This document shows positions 55,459-64,000 of a stretch of DNA of 64,000 nucleotides, piece after piece. A program made the position numbers and the translations under genes. Source of the stretch: Clostridium sp. 'White wine YQ' (GTDB lineage Bacteria > Bacillota > Clostridia > Clostridiales > Clostridiaceae); contig NZ_JAQYUU010000001.1 in the NCBI RefSeq assembly GCF_028728205.1, positions 357,318 to 421,317 of the forward strand, written 5' to 3'. The notes under the pieces were generated by a model. It searched no databases. It had not been told where the DNA came from and worked only from the letters and a program-made list of their open reading frames with translations. Numbering within the stretch: position 1 is the stretch's first letter; each line of letters begins with the position of its first letter.

Positions 55459-56430
55459 GTGAAAATTGAAATAGGAACTAATGAAGCAGGACAAAGGCTT
55501 GATAAGTTTGTTAGAAAGTTATTAAAGGATGTTCCTTTAAGTGCTATATTTAAAGCTTTAAGAAAAGGCGATGTCAAGGTTAATGGAAGAAAGCAAAAAG
55601 AAAAATATTCTCTTGAAATTGGGGATATTGTTGAAATCAGAAATATAGAGAGTGACCAAAAGAAGAAAGAATTTAATTTCCAAAGAGTTGATGCTGGTGG
55701 ACTGAAAATAACTTTTGAAGATGAAAATATGTTATTAGTTGAAAAATGGCCAGGAGTTTTAGTTCATTCAGATAAGAAAAATGGAGAGCCAACCTTAACT
55801 GATTACGTTTTAAGCTATTTACATGAGAAAGGTGACTACCTGCCAGAGAAAGAAGTTACTTTTACACCTGCACCATGTAATAGATTAGATAGAAATACTT
55901 CAGGTATAGTGTTCTTTGGAAAGAACTTTGAATCTTTAAAAGTACTTAATGAATTGATTAGAGAAAGAAAAGTTAAGAAGTTTTATACAGCTTTAGTTAA
56001 AGGAAGAATTAATGATAGGGTTTATGAAGGATACATATTAAAAGATCAAGAAAATAATGTTTCTAAAATATATAATGATAGAATTCCTAATAGCAAAAAG
56101 ATAGCAATGGAAGTTAAAACAATTCAAAGTAATGGAGCATACTCTTTAATTGAAATTGATTTGATTACTGGAAGAAGTCACCAGCTTAGAGCACATTTAG
56201 CTCATTTAGGAAACCCAATTATAGGTGATAGTAAATATGGAGATAAGAAGCTAAATGATTTCTTTTATAATAAGTTCGGGTTAAATTATCAATTCTTATA
56301 TGCATATAAGGTTATATTTAAGGATGTACCTGAAAAGTTTAGTTATTTAAAAAATAAAACAATAGCTGAAAGTTTACCTCCAATGTTTAAAAAGATAAAG
56401 GTGGATGTTTTTAAATTTGTTATAAGATAG
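55459..56430 (+). CDS. RluC/RluD-family pseudouridine synthase
   Basis: A 323-residue enzyme that isomerises uridines in 23S rRNA. The N-terminal S4 domain (RLDKFVRKLLKDVPLSAIFKALRKGDVKVNG) is followed by the catalytic domain with the Asp in NRLDRNTSGIVFFGK near 150 and the later ITGRSHQLRAHLAHLG. The start is GTG, eight bases after GGAG. RluC-like is a little more likely than RluD, but the rRNA positions cannot be read from sequence. It is followed 10 bases later by a flippase gene. Confidence 0.9.
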   Translation: MKIEIGTNEAGQRLDKFVRKLLKDVPLSAIFKALRKGDVKVNGRKQKEKYSLEIGDIVEIRNIESDQKKKEFNFQRVDAGGLKITFEDENMLLVEKWPGVLVHSDKKNGEPTLTDYVLSYLHEKGDYLPEKEVTFTPAPCNRLDRNTSGIVFFGKNFESLKVLNELIRERKVKKFYTALVKGRINDRVYEGYILKDQENNVSKIYNDRIPNSKKIAMEVKTIQSNGAYSLIEIDLITGRSHQLRAHLAHLGNPIIGDSKYGDKKLNDFFYNKFGLNYQFLYAYKVIFKDVPEKFSYLKNKTIAESLPPMFKKIKVDVFKFVIR

Positions 56431-56440
56431 GGGTTTATCT

Positions 56441-58048
56441 ATGAAAGAACAGTCAACCACTAAGGGCTTTGCAGTTTTATCAGCTGCAGGTTTCTTAGTT
56501 AAAATTCTATCTGTATTATATGTACCTATTTTAACAAGGATTTTAGGGGATCAGGGATATGGTATATATAGTAAAACTTATGATGTTTTTATATTCATTT
56601 ATGCTGTAGCAAATTCAGGAATGCAGCCAGCTATATGTAAGGTTGTATCTGAACTTTCAGCCTTAGGCAGAGAAAGGGATGCCTTAAGAGCTTTTAGGAT
56701 TGCTAGAAAGTTATTACTAGGAGTTGGTCTTCTATTTACTATTTTATTAATAGTACTCGCAAAACCAATTGCAGCACAGGCAAAATCTGATATAACCTAT
56801 GGGTTAATAGCTTTGTCACCTACAATTGTTATATCTTCCACACTTGTAGCTTATAGAGGATACTTTAATGGTAAAAATCAAATGAATTCATTGGCTGCAT
56901 CTCAAGTGTTGGAGCAGCTTATTAACGTTTTTGTAAGTCTTTTATTTGCATTTTTATTAGTTAAGAACTCCTTAGCATTAGGAAGTGCAGGAGGAACAAT
57001 AGGTACTTCTGTAGGAGCCTTGGTAGCTTGTATTTACTTAATGGTTATCTTTGAATTTAAGCATTTTAGTAGAGAAGCAATAAAACAGCCAATTACAGGC
57101 AAGAAGATATCTAATAAGAAGATTATAAAAAAGATTATACAATATGGTTTGCCAATAACCTTAAGTGCAGGTTTATCTAATTTTGGAGCTTTAGTTGATA
57201 TGTCAAATGTAAGTGGTAGGTTAATGCACATAGGCTTGACCAAAGAAAATGCGGATATATTATATGGTTTATTAAGTAAATATAAAAATCTTATGTATGT
57301 TCCATTGATTTTTATTACTGCATTAGGTTCAGCTGTACTTCCAGCTATCTCAAAAGCTGTGATATTAAATGACAGAAAAAATGTTAAATCAAAAATTAAC
57401 TTCGCCTTAAGATTAACATATGGAATTACAATTCCAGCAGCCTTTGGATTATCTGTTCTAAATGAATATATCTATCTTGGATTCTATGGTAATTCTAGAG
57501 GAAGCAGCTTAATGATATTTGGTGCATTTGTAGTTATTTTTATGGGTCTTTCGCAGATAGAAATTACAATTCTTCAAAGCTTGGGAAAATTCAAATTCCT
57601 GCTACTTAGCTTGTTTTTTGGAATAGTAGGTAAGATTGTAACTAACTACATTTTAATTGGAATTAAAAGCATAAACATATATGGAGCAGTTATTGGTGGA
57701 TTTGTATGCTTTGTAATACCTGTTATTATGAATCATAGAAAACTACAACAAACAGTTAGAGTAAAAATTCCACTAATAAGATTAGCACTTAAACCACTAT
57801 TTGCATCTGTGGTAATGTCCTTAGTCTTATTTGGATTAGACAAGTTCTTTTTATTATTATTACCACACGCTATAACATCTAATAGAATAGTTATAACCTT
57901 ATTAACTTTTGTATACATAGCATTAGGAGGATTTATATACCTATATCTAATGATTATGACTAAAGGCATAAGGAAAAGTGATATTGAGGGAATATCTCCA
58001 AAAGCGTTAAAAGTTATTCCTGGATTTATGAAAAGAAAACTTAGATAA
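56441..58048 (+). CDS. SpoVB/MurJ-like lipid flippase (plus strand)
   Basis: A 535-residue polytopic membrane protein of the MOP superfamily with about 14 membrane segments. It begins KGFAVLSAAGFLVKILSVLYVPILTRILGDQGYG, the typical first-helix motif of SpoVB/YtgP-type lipid II flippases, and ends in a basic tail. It lies directly after the rluD-like gene and probably shares its transcript. A second, paralogous gene runs convergently at 58136. This copy is closer to the vegetative YtgP/MurJ type, by inference from position only. Confidence 0.85.
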   Translation: MKEQSTTKGFAVLSAAGFLVKILSVLYVPILTRILGDQGYGIYSKTYDVFIFIYAVANSGMQPAICKVVSELSALGRERDALRAFRIARKLLLGVGLLFTILLIVLAKPIAAQAKSDITYGLIALSPTIVISSTLVAYRGYFNGKNQMNSLAASQVLEQLINVFVSLLFAFLLVKNSLALGSAGGTIGTSVGALVACIYLMVIFEFKHFSREAIKQPITGKKISNKKIIKKIIQYGLPITLSAGLSNFGALVDMSNVSGRLMHIGLTKENADILYGLLSKYKNLMYVPLIFITALGSAVLPAISKAVILNDRKNVKSKINFALRLTYGITIPAAFGLSVLNEYIYLGFYGNSRGSSLMIFGAFVVIFMGLSQIEITILQSLGKFKFLLLSLFFGIVGKIVTNYILIGIKSINIYGAVIGGFVCFVIPVIMNHRKLQQTVRVKIPLIRLALKPLFASVVMSLVLFGLDKFFLLLLPHAITSNRIVITLLTFVYIALGGFIYLYLMIMTKGIRKSDIEGISPKALKVIPGFMKRKLR

Positions 58049-58061
58049 AGATTTGTAAAAG

Positions 58062-58099
58062 AGGATGTCTTAAAAATAATTTTAAGACATCCTTTTTTG
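58062..58099. terminator. Terminator between the two flippase genes
   Basis: AGGATGTCTTAAAA and TTTTAAGACATCCT pair perfectly over 14 bases around ATAA, followed by a T run. It ends the plus-strand flippase gene. The minus-strand partner ends 37 bases away. Confidence 0.92.
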
Positions 58100-58135
58100 G
58101 AGGGTAAAAATTTTAATATAGATAATAGCTTATAG

Positions 58136-59641
58136 TTAATCCTCCTGTAACTTTCTATTTGCAAAAAGTAAAAATGAGAATAGCAAAACGCAAGAACCTA
58201 CTGTTGTAAGAGTTTTAAACATAATGCCATCATAAGGTACTACTCTTAGGAATAGGTTTAAGCAGAATAAGGCTAGTACAAAAAATAACAATAATATTAG
58301 AATATTACTTATTGATAAATTTAATTTAATACTTTTATTTACTTCATAAAGATTTAGTGATAAACCAACAGTTGCAGTAATGACATTTGCAATGGCAACT
58401 CCCAATATATTAATTGAAGGTATAGCAGTTAATATAAAAAGTGAAGTTATTTCTATGAGTTCAACTATCAAAGAATTTCTTAATATCTTTCCTTGTTTAC
58501 CAAGTCCATTTAGTATTCCAAACATTGTGATAGCAGGAAATAAAATTGGAGTACAAATTGACGCAGACCTAATAAAAAAGCCAAGATCATCTCTACTAAA
58601 GAACATCTCACCCAATAAGTCAGGTATTGTTTGACAAATTAGCAAAGTACATAGGCCTAATAAAAAGGCAATAATTAAAACTTGTTTTATTCTTCTGTAA
58701 ACATTGAAGTATTCCTTACTATGAAGACTTTGAGATAAATCAGGAATCAGTAATGAATTAATGGATGCAATAACTATAATAGGAAAGGTTACTATAACAA
58801 AAGCCATTCCATTAAACTTACCTATTAATGATAAGGAGGCAGAATAAGTAAAACCTGCAACCATAAGCCTTCTAGGAACAATTAATGTTGAAATTGTAGT
58901 AAAAATAGATGTTAGAAATCCATTTACACCTAGAGGTATTGAAACAAAAAGTACATCAAATAATAACTGAGCTCTACCTTCAGTTCTTCCACCAGAAGTT
59001 TTTACACCCATTAAGGTGAATTTATAATAAACAAAAAGTAATGCCAAGCTTTGGAATTCACCAATACATAAAGCTAAATATGCAACTGTAACAAGAGCTG
59101 AAAGGCTTTGTGCACTAAATAGGTATATTAGTCCTATTAAAACAAAAATACGCATAGCTTTTTCTAATATATCAATAAACGAAGGCATGGTAACCTTGGA
59201 TATACCATAAAAATAACCCTTAAGAATATTTGATACAGCAATGCAAAACATAGCTGGACAAGTTATTTTTATAGCATCGATGGTTCTTTCATCATGAACG
59301 CCATATGTACCAATCATAGGAGCAAAAGCAAAAACCAGTAGTCCTATAATAGCAGCCCATATTAAATTGAAAAATGCTACAGTTCTAAGGGTTTTAATTA
59401 GGTTTGGATAGTCTCCCTTATTGTGATAAAGGGCAGAAACTTTAGATATTGCAGCGATTATACCAGCTGTCATTAGCCCAATAAATAAGTTGTAAACTGG
59501 CATAACTAAACCATATAGACCTACTCCCTCAGGCCCTAGTTTTTTTGATAAGTAAATTGAAAAAATGAAACCAAGGACCCCTGTTGTTATATTGGAAGAG
59601 GTTAAAATAAAAGAATTTTTATAGAAACTATCTTTGCGCAT
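58136..59641 (-). CDS. SpoVB-like lipid flippase (minus strand)
   Basis: A 501-residue polytopic protein with about 14 membrane helices. Family motifs are ILTSSNITTGVLGFIFSIYLSKKLGPEGVGLYGLVMP at the start (read in parts) and a conserved GIIAAISKVSALY. Such proteins (SpoVB) are needed for spore cortex formation in Bacillus. AGGGGG lies before the ATG at 59641, so the longer frame from 59674 is not used. It is paralogous to the plus-strand gene at 56441 but clearly diverged from it. Confidence 0.87.
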   Translation of the reverse strand: MRKDSFYKNSFILTSSNITTGVLGFIFSIYLSKKLGPEGVGLYGLVMPVYNLFIGLMTAGIIAAISKVSALYHNKGDYPNLIKTLRTVAFFNLIWAAIIGLLVFAFAPMIGTYGVHDERTIDAIKITCPAMFCIAVSNILKGYFYGISKVTMPSFIDILEKAMRIFVLIGLIYLFSAQSLSALVTVAYLALCIGEFQSLALLFVYYKFTLMGVKTSGGRTEGRAQLLFDVLFVSIPLGVNGFLTSIFTTISTLIVPRRLMVAGFTYSASLSLIGKFNGMAFVIVTFPIIVIASINSLLIPDLSQSLHSKEYFNVYRRIKQVLIIAFLLGLCTLLICQTIPDLLGEMFFSRDDLGFFIRSASICTPILFPAITMFGILNGLGKQGKILRNSLIVELIEITSLFILTAIPSINILGVAIANVITATVGLSLNLYEVNKSIKLNLSISNILILLLFFVLALFCLNLFLRVVPYDGIMFKTLTTVGSCVLLFSFLLFANRKLQED

Positions 59642-59811
59642 GTTAATACCCCCTAAAAATATCAATATTAACATATTCTAATAATTGTAAAAATAGTACA
59701 TAATTCACCTAAATATATAGTAATCAAATTTAACTTTACAAAATATAAATTAGTAAAGGGGTTTACAGGTATTAAAATTTAAATCTCTATTAGGGTATAG
59801 GGGGATTTTGA

Positions 59812-61110
59812 ATGAAAAGATTTATTACATTGATATTATTAGCTTGTGTTATTTCTGTGGGTACTTTTTTTATCTATAGGATATCGAGAGAGAAAGTTAA
59901 ATTATCTGTGTCGAATGGATATGAATATAAAATAATAGCAAAAGGTCAGCAAGGAGCAAAAGCTATTTGTGAAGATGAAAATAATAATATCTATATAGCT
60001 TTTAAAAGCGTAATTAAAATAATAAATGAAGATGGAAACGAAAAACAATTATATGAGGATTCTTCCCTAGACATATATTCAATAGTATATAAGGATGGAA
60101 AACTTTATTTTGTTTCAGGTAACTCATTGATGGAATTTGAGATAGTAAGTAAAAAAGTTAAAACCTTAATGAATAATCTTCCCAATATGGGTGAGTATAA
60201 TGAAAGTAAATTGGTTTTAAAAGATAATCAAATATATGTTACTATTGGAACTGTCACTAATTCAGGTGTTGTATCAGATAATCAATTAGTTAAGGATGCG
60301 GGTATTTATGATAAAACTCCATTAGATATAACATTAAGTGGCATAAATTATGACCAAACTGGTGCATTTGCTAAATATGGAACTGAGACCAAAAAAAATG
60401 AAGTTGTAAAAGGAGTTTTTCCAGGAAATGCGTCCATAATATATTATGACTTAAGTAATCAGAATAAAAGGCTTTATGCTTGGGGAATAAGAAATATAGA
60501 AGGAATTGATTTTAATTCAAAAGGGGAAATATATGCAGCAGTTGGAGGAATGGAGCCTGTAAAGCCTAGGCCTATATATGGAGATGTAGATTATATTTAT
60601 AAGATAGAGAAAGATATGTGGTATGGATGGCCAGATTTTTCAGGCGGGGATTCGGTTGATTCCTCAAGATTTGGAGATAAAGAGAGTGAGAAACCACAAC
60701 TATTATTATCAATTCATCCTAGTAAAAACCCACCAGCTCCTTTTTTCCAAAGCAAGAATCTTTCAGGCTTGACAGCATTAGCAATAGATAAAAAAGAGAT
60801 TATGTTTGAAAAAGATAGCATTATTTTCTTTGACAAAAAAGAAAATAAGGTATTTACTTTAAGTAAAGAGGGAGTATTGAATTCATATATATCCCTAAAA
60901 GGAAATGGAGAAATTAATGATATAAAAGTTGATAATACTGGAATTATACTGTTAGAAAAAAATCAAGGAATTGTATTTCAAGTATTTAAAGAAAATAATG
61001 AAAATGCCATTTCTTTCTCAAAGAAATTATTAATGACAATTTCATTTATATTATTAATATTTATAGTAACAATAATTATAAAACTTAAACTAACAAAAGA
61101 GGTGAAATAA
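59812..61110 (+). CDS. Membrane-tethered sugar-dehydrogenase-like beta-propeller protein
   Basis: A 432-residue protein anchored at both ends: an N-terminal signal anchor (about 4-22) and a C-terminal helix (about 402-423). The body has the repeated beta-blade pattern of soluble PQQ glucose/sorbosone dehydrogenases: AKAICEDENNNIYIA, YAWGIRNIEGIDFNSKGEIYAAVGG, and MWYGWPDFSGGD, like the YGWP motif of the family. Several PQQ and calcium ligands cannot be confirmed by eye, and Clostridia rarely make PQQ, so an enzyme role is uncertain. The next gene starts directly after its stop. Confidence 0.65.
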   Translation: MKRFITLILLACVISVGTFFIYRISREKVKLSVSNGYEYKIIAKGQQGAKAICEDENNNIYIAFKSVIKIINEDGNEKQLYEDSSLDIYSIVYKDGKLYFVSGNSLMEFEIVSKKVKTLMNNLPNMGEYNESKLVLKDNQIYVTIGTVTNSGVVSDNQLVKDAGIYDKTPLDITLSGINYDQTGAFAKYGTETKKNEVVKGVFPGNASIIYYDLSNQNKRLYAWGIRNIEGIDFNSKGEIYAAVGGMEPVKPRPIYGDVDYIYKIEKDMWYGWPDFSGGDSVDSSRFGDKESEKPQLLLSIHPSKNPPAPFFQSKNLSGLTALAIDKKEIMFEKDSIIFFDKKENKVFTLSKEGVLNSYISLKGNGEINDIKVDNTGIILLEKNQGIVFQVFKENNENAISFSKKLLMTISFILLIFIVTIIIKLKLTKEVK

Positions 61111-61845
61111 TTGGTCAAAAGGATAGAAAATGCTTATGGAAAAGTTGTAAGAGGGGTATTTTTTGCTGTAAACCCAATAAAGAAGGTAGCTGTAAAAACT
61201 ACATGTATAATTCATAAGTTTATAAATATTCAAAGTATACAGATTCTTCATAATGAAGGAGAACTGGAGGCTTGGAGCTTTTATAAAGAGCATATAAGAC
61301 AATTAAATGCCGGAGTAAAATGGGCAGACAGTGATTTTAAAAGTTCAAATCACTTCTTCCATTATGAGAAGGAAAAAGGACTTTATGGATTATCAAATGC
61401 CTTAAGTGAATGTGAAAAATATCATAAGATGTCTTTAGAGCATTTAAAAAAAGGTGAACTTGAAAAAGCATTATTCTATTTAGGTGCAGCTTGTCACTTA
61501 TTACAAGACTCAACAGTTCCACACCATGTTAATAATAAATTATTAAAGAAACATAGAGAATTTGAATTATGGATCATATCAAAACTCTTTAATGATTATG
61601 ATTTTACTCAAGAGGTTGGTATAATAAGAAATGAGTCAGTAAGAGATTATATCAAGAAGAACGCAATATTTGCTAATGCTACTCATGAGGGATATAGAAC
61701 TATTGAAAATAAAGAGGAAAGATATTATTTAATAGCATCAGAGATATTGTCAAGAGCACAAAAAACTACTGCTGGATTTTTACTTGATTTTTATAATAAA
61801 AATTTACAAAATAGAAATTTACAACATAGAATTCCTTCTGCTTGA
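61111..61845 (+). CDS. Zinc-dependent phospholipase C-like protein
   Basis: A 244-residue all-helical protein of the S1/P1-nuclease and bacterial phospholipase C fold. Zinc ligands are visible in IIHKF, WADSDF, NHFFHY, CHLLQDSTVPHH and KHREFELW, the last two giving the H-x3-D and H-x3-E spacings of Bacillus PLC. There is no signal peptide, and the N-terminal Trp that supplies a zinc ligand in secreted PLC is not apparent. The start is TTG, right after the upstream stop, behind AGAGGTGA. It may be cytoplasmic, or exported by another route. Terminator stem lies in its last codons. Confidence 0.78.
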   Translation: MVKRIENAYGKVVRGVFFAVNPIKKVAVKTTCIIHKFINIQSIQILHNEGELEAWSFYKEHIRQLNAGVKWADSDFKSSNHFFHYEKEKGLYGLSNALSECEKYHKMSLEHLKKGELEKALFYLGAACHLLQDSTVPHHVNNKLLKKHREFELWIISKLFNDYDFTQEVGIIRNESVRDYIKKNAIFANATHEGYRTIENKEERYYLIASEILSRAQKTTAGFLLDFYNKNLQNRNLQHRIPSA

Positions 61846-61862
61846 AGGAATTCTTTTTTTAT
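61828..61862 (+). terminator. Terminator overlapping the end of the phospholipase gene
   Basis: AGAATTCCTTC and GAAGGAATTCT form an 11-base-pair stem with a five-base loop, followed by seven T. The left arm is inside the last codons of the phospholipase-like gene. Confidence 0.9.
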
Positions 61863-61902
61863 TATAGAAAATATATATGTAAGTATTTACCAGGAGGCTG
61901 TT

Positions 61903-62529
61903 ATGGAGAAAACAATAGTTTTGAATCTAAAAGATATGGAACTAAAGGGTGATATATTAGATGTAGGAGGAGAAAATTACGGAGTTATTTATAATATAAA
62001 AAAATATCTAGATAGTGAAGTTGCTGTAGATTTTGTTGATGAATCTAGAGAGATTATAAACTCTAATTATGATACATGTATCCTATTTTTTTCATTAGGA
62101 AAAATAAATAATAATAAGGAAAGGCATAAATTAATGTCTGAAATTTACCCTCTTATAAAGGAGGATGGTGAACTTTATATTTGGGATATTGTAAAGAAGA
62201 AGAATGAAGTATTTAAAAATAAGATAAGAGTAATACTTCCAGAAGAGAAGACTAAGGAATTTTCTATAAAAGATAGTAATTTCCTTAAGGAATGGTCAGC
62301 GGATGAAAGTAAAAAAGTTCTTGAAAAATATTGTGATATACTAGAAACTAGAGAATGGGAAGACATATTTTTTATCAAGGCAAAGAAGAAGGGAAGAAAT
62401 ACAGATGAAGATATTATTAACAGCGATCAACTCAAAGTACATTCACAGCAATTTAGCGGTGAGATACTTAAAGACATTTACAGAGGACTTAAATTATCAA
62501 GGTATTATAAGGGAATTTTCAATAAATGA
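61903..62529 (+). CDS. Small SAM-dependent methyltransferase-like protein
   Basis: A 208-residue protein with a Rossmann-type motif I GDILDVGGENYGVIYN near residue 17, an acidic strand end VAVDFVDES, and ILFFSLGKIN near 55-65, matching class I methyltransferases, though the post-I motif is poorly kept. The last 42 codons overlap the next gene in another frame; the natural end may have been near residue 165, with a frameshift or lost stop in this strain extending it. AGGAGG is before the ATG. No substrate is suggested. Confidence 0.65.
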   Translation: MEKTIVLNLKDMELKGDILDVGGENYGVIYNIKKYLDSEVAVDFVDESREIINSNYDTCILFFSLGKINNNKERHKLMSEIYPLIKEDGELYIWDIVKKKNEVFKNKIRVILPEEKTKEFSIKDSNFLKEWSADESKKVLEKYCDILETREWEDIFFIKAKKKGRNTDEDIINSDQLKVHSQQFSGEILKDIYRGLKLSRYYKGIFNK

Positions 62530-64000
62530 TAAAATAGAGAGAATACTAGAAGAAATTATAAAGGAGAAGCCAGATGTAGTAGCTTTTTCTACTTATATAT
62601 GGAACTTGGAATACGTTGAAAGATTGACTGAGCTTATAAAAAGAGTAGATAGAAATATTGAAATACTATTTGGAGGACCTGAAGTTACCTATGATAGTAG
62701 GCTGTTTCTAGAAGAACATAACGGAAATTATGTAATCTCTGGTGAAGGAGAAAAAACATACAGAGATTTTGTGTTGTTTAAACTTGGGGAAAAAGATATA
62801 AAAGATATTAAAGGGTTATATTATAAAGAAAATGAAAAGGTATTTTTTAATGGAGAAAGACCTTTAATGGATATGTCTGAAATTGTTTTTCCATATAAAG
62901 ATAATGACAATACCATACATGATAAGATAGTTTACTATGAAGCAAGCAGAGGATGTCCATTTAGTTGTAAATATTGTCTAAGCTCAACTATTCATGGAGT
63001 AAGATTTTTACCAGCAGATAGAGTAAAAAAAGAACTTCAATTCTTCATGGATCATAAGGTTAAATTAGTTAAGTTTGTAGATAGAACCTTTAACTGTAAT
63101 CATAATTTTTCAATGGATGTGTGGAGCTTCTTAATAAATTCAGATACAAATACAAGATTTCATTTTGAAATTTCAGCTGATATTTTAACTGAAGAGGAAT
63201 TAAAGCTATTAAGCACAGCTCCAAAGGGAAGATTTCAATTTGAAGTAGGAGTGCAGACTACAGATAATAAGGTTTTAAATAATATAAATAGATTTGTAAA
63301 TTTCAATGAAATTAAAGAAAAAGTAGAAGAAATGATGAAGCTTAAGAACATTCATCAACACTTAGATTTAATAGCAGGTCTTCCAGAAGAAGATTATGAG
63401 ACCTTTAAGAAATCCTTTAATGATGTTTATGAGATAAGACCAGAAAAAGTACAATTAGGTTTTCTAAAGCTATTAAAAGGCTCATTAATGAGAGATGAAA
63501 GTGAAAAGTGGGGAATGGAGTATTCACCATATCCACCTTATGAGATCTTAAGAACTTCAGTTTTAAGTTACGATGAAGTTATAAAATTAAAAAAAGTAGA
63601 AGAGATGGTAGATAAATATTATAACTCTGAAAAGTTTTATAATATTCTTAACTTCTTTGTAAATATGTTCGAAACACCTTTTGATTTCTACTATGAGCTA
63701 GGAATGTTCTTTGAAGAGAAAGGATACTTTAACAGAAATATAGGAAATGTAGAATACTATAAGGTTTTTATAGATTTCTATACTGAAAAGCTAAGTGGAG
63801 ATAAACTTCTAGAACTTAAAGAGATAATTAAGTTTGATTACCTATCCTTTAATAAGAAGAAGTGGCTTCCAGACTTCTTAAACAGAACTATAACAAAGGA
63901 AGAAGAAAAAAATGTAATGCTAGAGTATAAAGAAATATATGCAAGTAAAAGGTACCATGTAGAAAAGTTTTCAATAGACATAATGAAATACGTTAAGAAT
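62405..64000 (+). CDS. B12-binding-domain radical SAM protein (3' partial)
   Basis: The frame is open from ATG 62405 through the right edge of the window (532 codons visible). It begins MKILLTAINSKYIHSNLAVRYL, a cobalamin-binding-type Rossmann start, with the strand VVAFSTYIWNLEYVERL and GGPEVTYD. The radical SAM cluster is GCPFSCKYC with Cys184, Cys188 and Cys191. This layout matches the DUF4080 group of B12-type radical SAM proteins of Clostridia, whose substrate is not known. The start overlaps the methyltransferase-like gene by 125 bases. The ribosome binding site is only GGAAG. Confidence 0.85.
   Translation, partial: MKILLTAINSKYIHSNLAVRYLKTFTEDLNYQGIIREFSINDKIERILEEIIKEKPDVVAFSTYIWNLEYVERLTELIKRVDRNIEILFGGPEVTYDSRLFLEEHNGNYVISGEGEKTYRDFVLFKLGEKDIKDIKGLYYKENEKVFFNGERPLMDMSEIVFPYKDNDNTIHDKIVYYEASRGCPFSCKYCLSSTIHGVRFLPADRVKKELQFFMDHKVKLVKFVDRTFNCNHNFSMDVWSFLINSDTNTRFHFEISADILTEEELKLLSTAPKGRFQFEVGVQTTDNKVLNNINRFVNFNEIKEKVEEMMKLKNIHQHLDLIAGLPEEDYETFKKSFNDVYEIRPEKVQLGFLKLLKGSLMRDESEKWGMEYSPYPPYEILRTSVLSYDEVIKLKKVEEMVDKYYNSEKFYNILNFFVNMFETPFDFYYELGMFFEEKGYFNRNIGNVEYYKVFIDFYTEKLSGDKLLELKEIIKFDYLSFNKKKWLPDFLNRTITKEEEKNVMLEYKEIYASKRYHVEKFSIDIMKYVKN

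Overview
The window looks like chromosomal DNA of a low-GC, spore-forming, anaerobic Firmicute, most likely Clostridium sensu stricto. The basis is very AT-rich DNA with strong GGAGG-type ribosome binding sites, a short-form HisG with HisZ, a three-gene electron-bifurcating [FeFe]-hydrogenase set, tandem LonB and LonA, SpoVB-type flippases, a Firmicute-type class III fructose-bisphosphatase and a PerR-type regulator. Most of it is housekeeping sequence. The accessory part lies mainly at about 28.9-31.7 kb and 38.1-46.9 kb.

Layout. 1-7.3 kb: histidine operon hisZ(partial)-G-D-C-B-H-A-F-I-E, tightly packed and closed by a terminator. 7.3-12 kb: GtrA-like membrane protein, DegT-family aminotransferase, a PHP-type histidinol-phosphatase that supplies the step missing from the monofunctional HisB, a small unknown protein and a TcaA-like membrane protein. 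12.1-17 kb: 2-Cys peroxiredoxin, then hydC-hydB-hydA. 17.4-20.2 kb: PcsB/CwlO-like M23 peptidase, a structured intergenic region, a 53-residue Cys-rich peptide gene and a membrane-anchored unknown protein. 20.3-28.8 kb: protein quality-control block tig-clpP-clpX-lonB-lonA-engB, with an unusual nested inverted repeat between clpX and lonB. 28.9-30.6 kb: three small Gly/Cys-rich membrane proteins and a protein with NNAPFG repeats, resembling spore surface proteins. 30.7-36 kb: a membrane-anchored protein, an orphan solute-binding lipoprotein, perR, a promoter with a perfect Rex-type operator, two small unknown proteins and nicotinate phosphoribosyltransferase.

36.1-46.9 kb: a UvrD-like helicase followed by a polymorphic-toxin locus. 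A 2198-residue secreted Rhs/YD-repeat protein ends in a predicted HNH nuclease domain. Next come a double-CXXC probable immunity protein, a 90-bp fragment of the helicase gene, a small membrane protein, a zinc-ribbon protein and a small gene broken by a stop codon. Three copies of the helicase terminator punctuate the locus, so it appears to have been built by duplication and insertion between the helicase and fbp.

47-64 kb: fbp, an RpiR-type regulator, a PAS-GGDEF-EAL protein with a degenerate GGDEF motif, an FtsA-like ATPase, an M20 amidohydrolase, an RluD-like pseudouridine synthase, two convergent SpoVB-type flippases, a sugar-dehydrogenase-like beta-propeller protein coupled to a zinc phospholipase C-like protein, a small methyltransferase, and a radical SAM protein cut by the window end.

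Observations I would check first: the perfect Rex-type operator on a promoter that is followed within about 90 nt by a terminator (33580-33706); the Rhs toxin/immunity locus with its helicase scar; the Gly/Cys-rich membrane cluster; the Cys-rich peptide at 19012 with the structured region upstream; and the nested inverted repeat at 23711-23821. All functional calls come from reading the sequence and from family knowledge; no database search was run.
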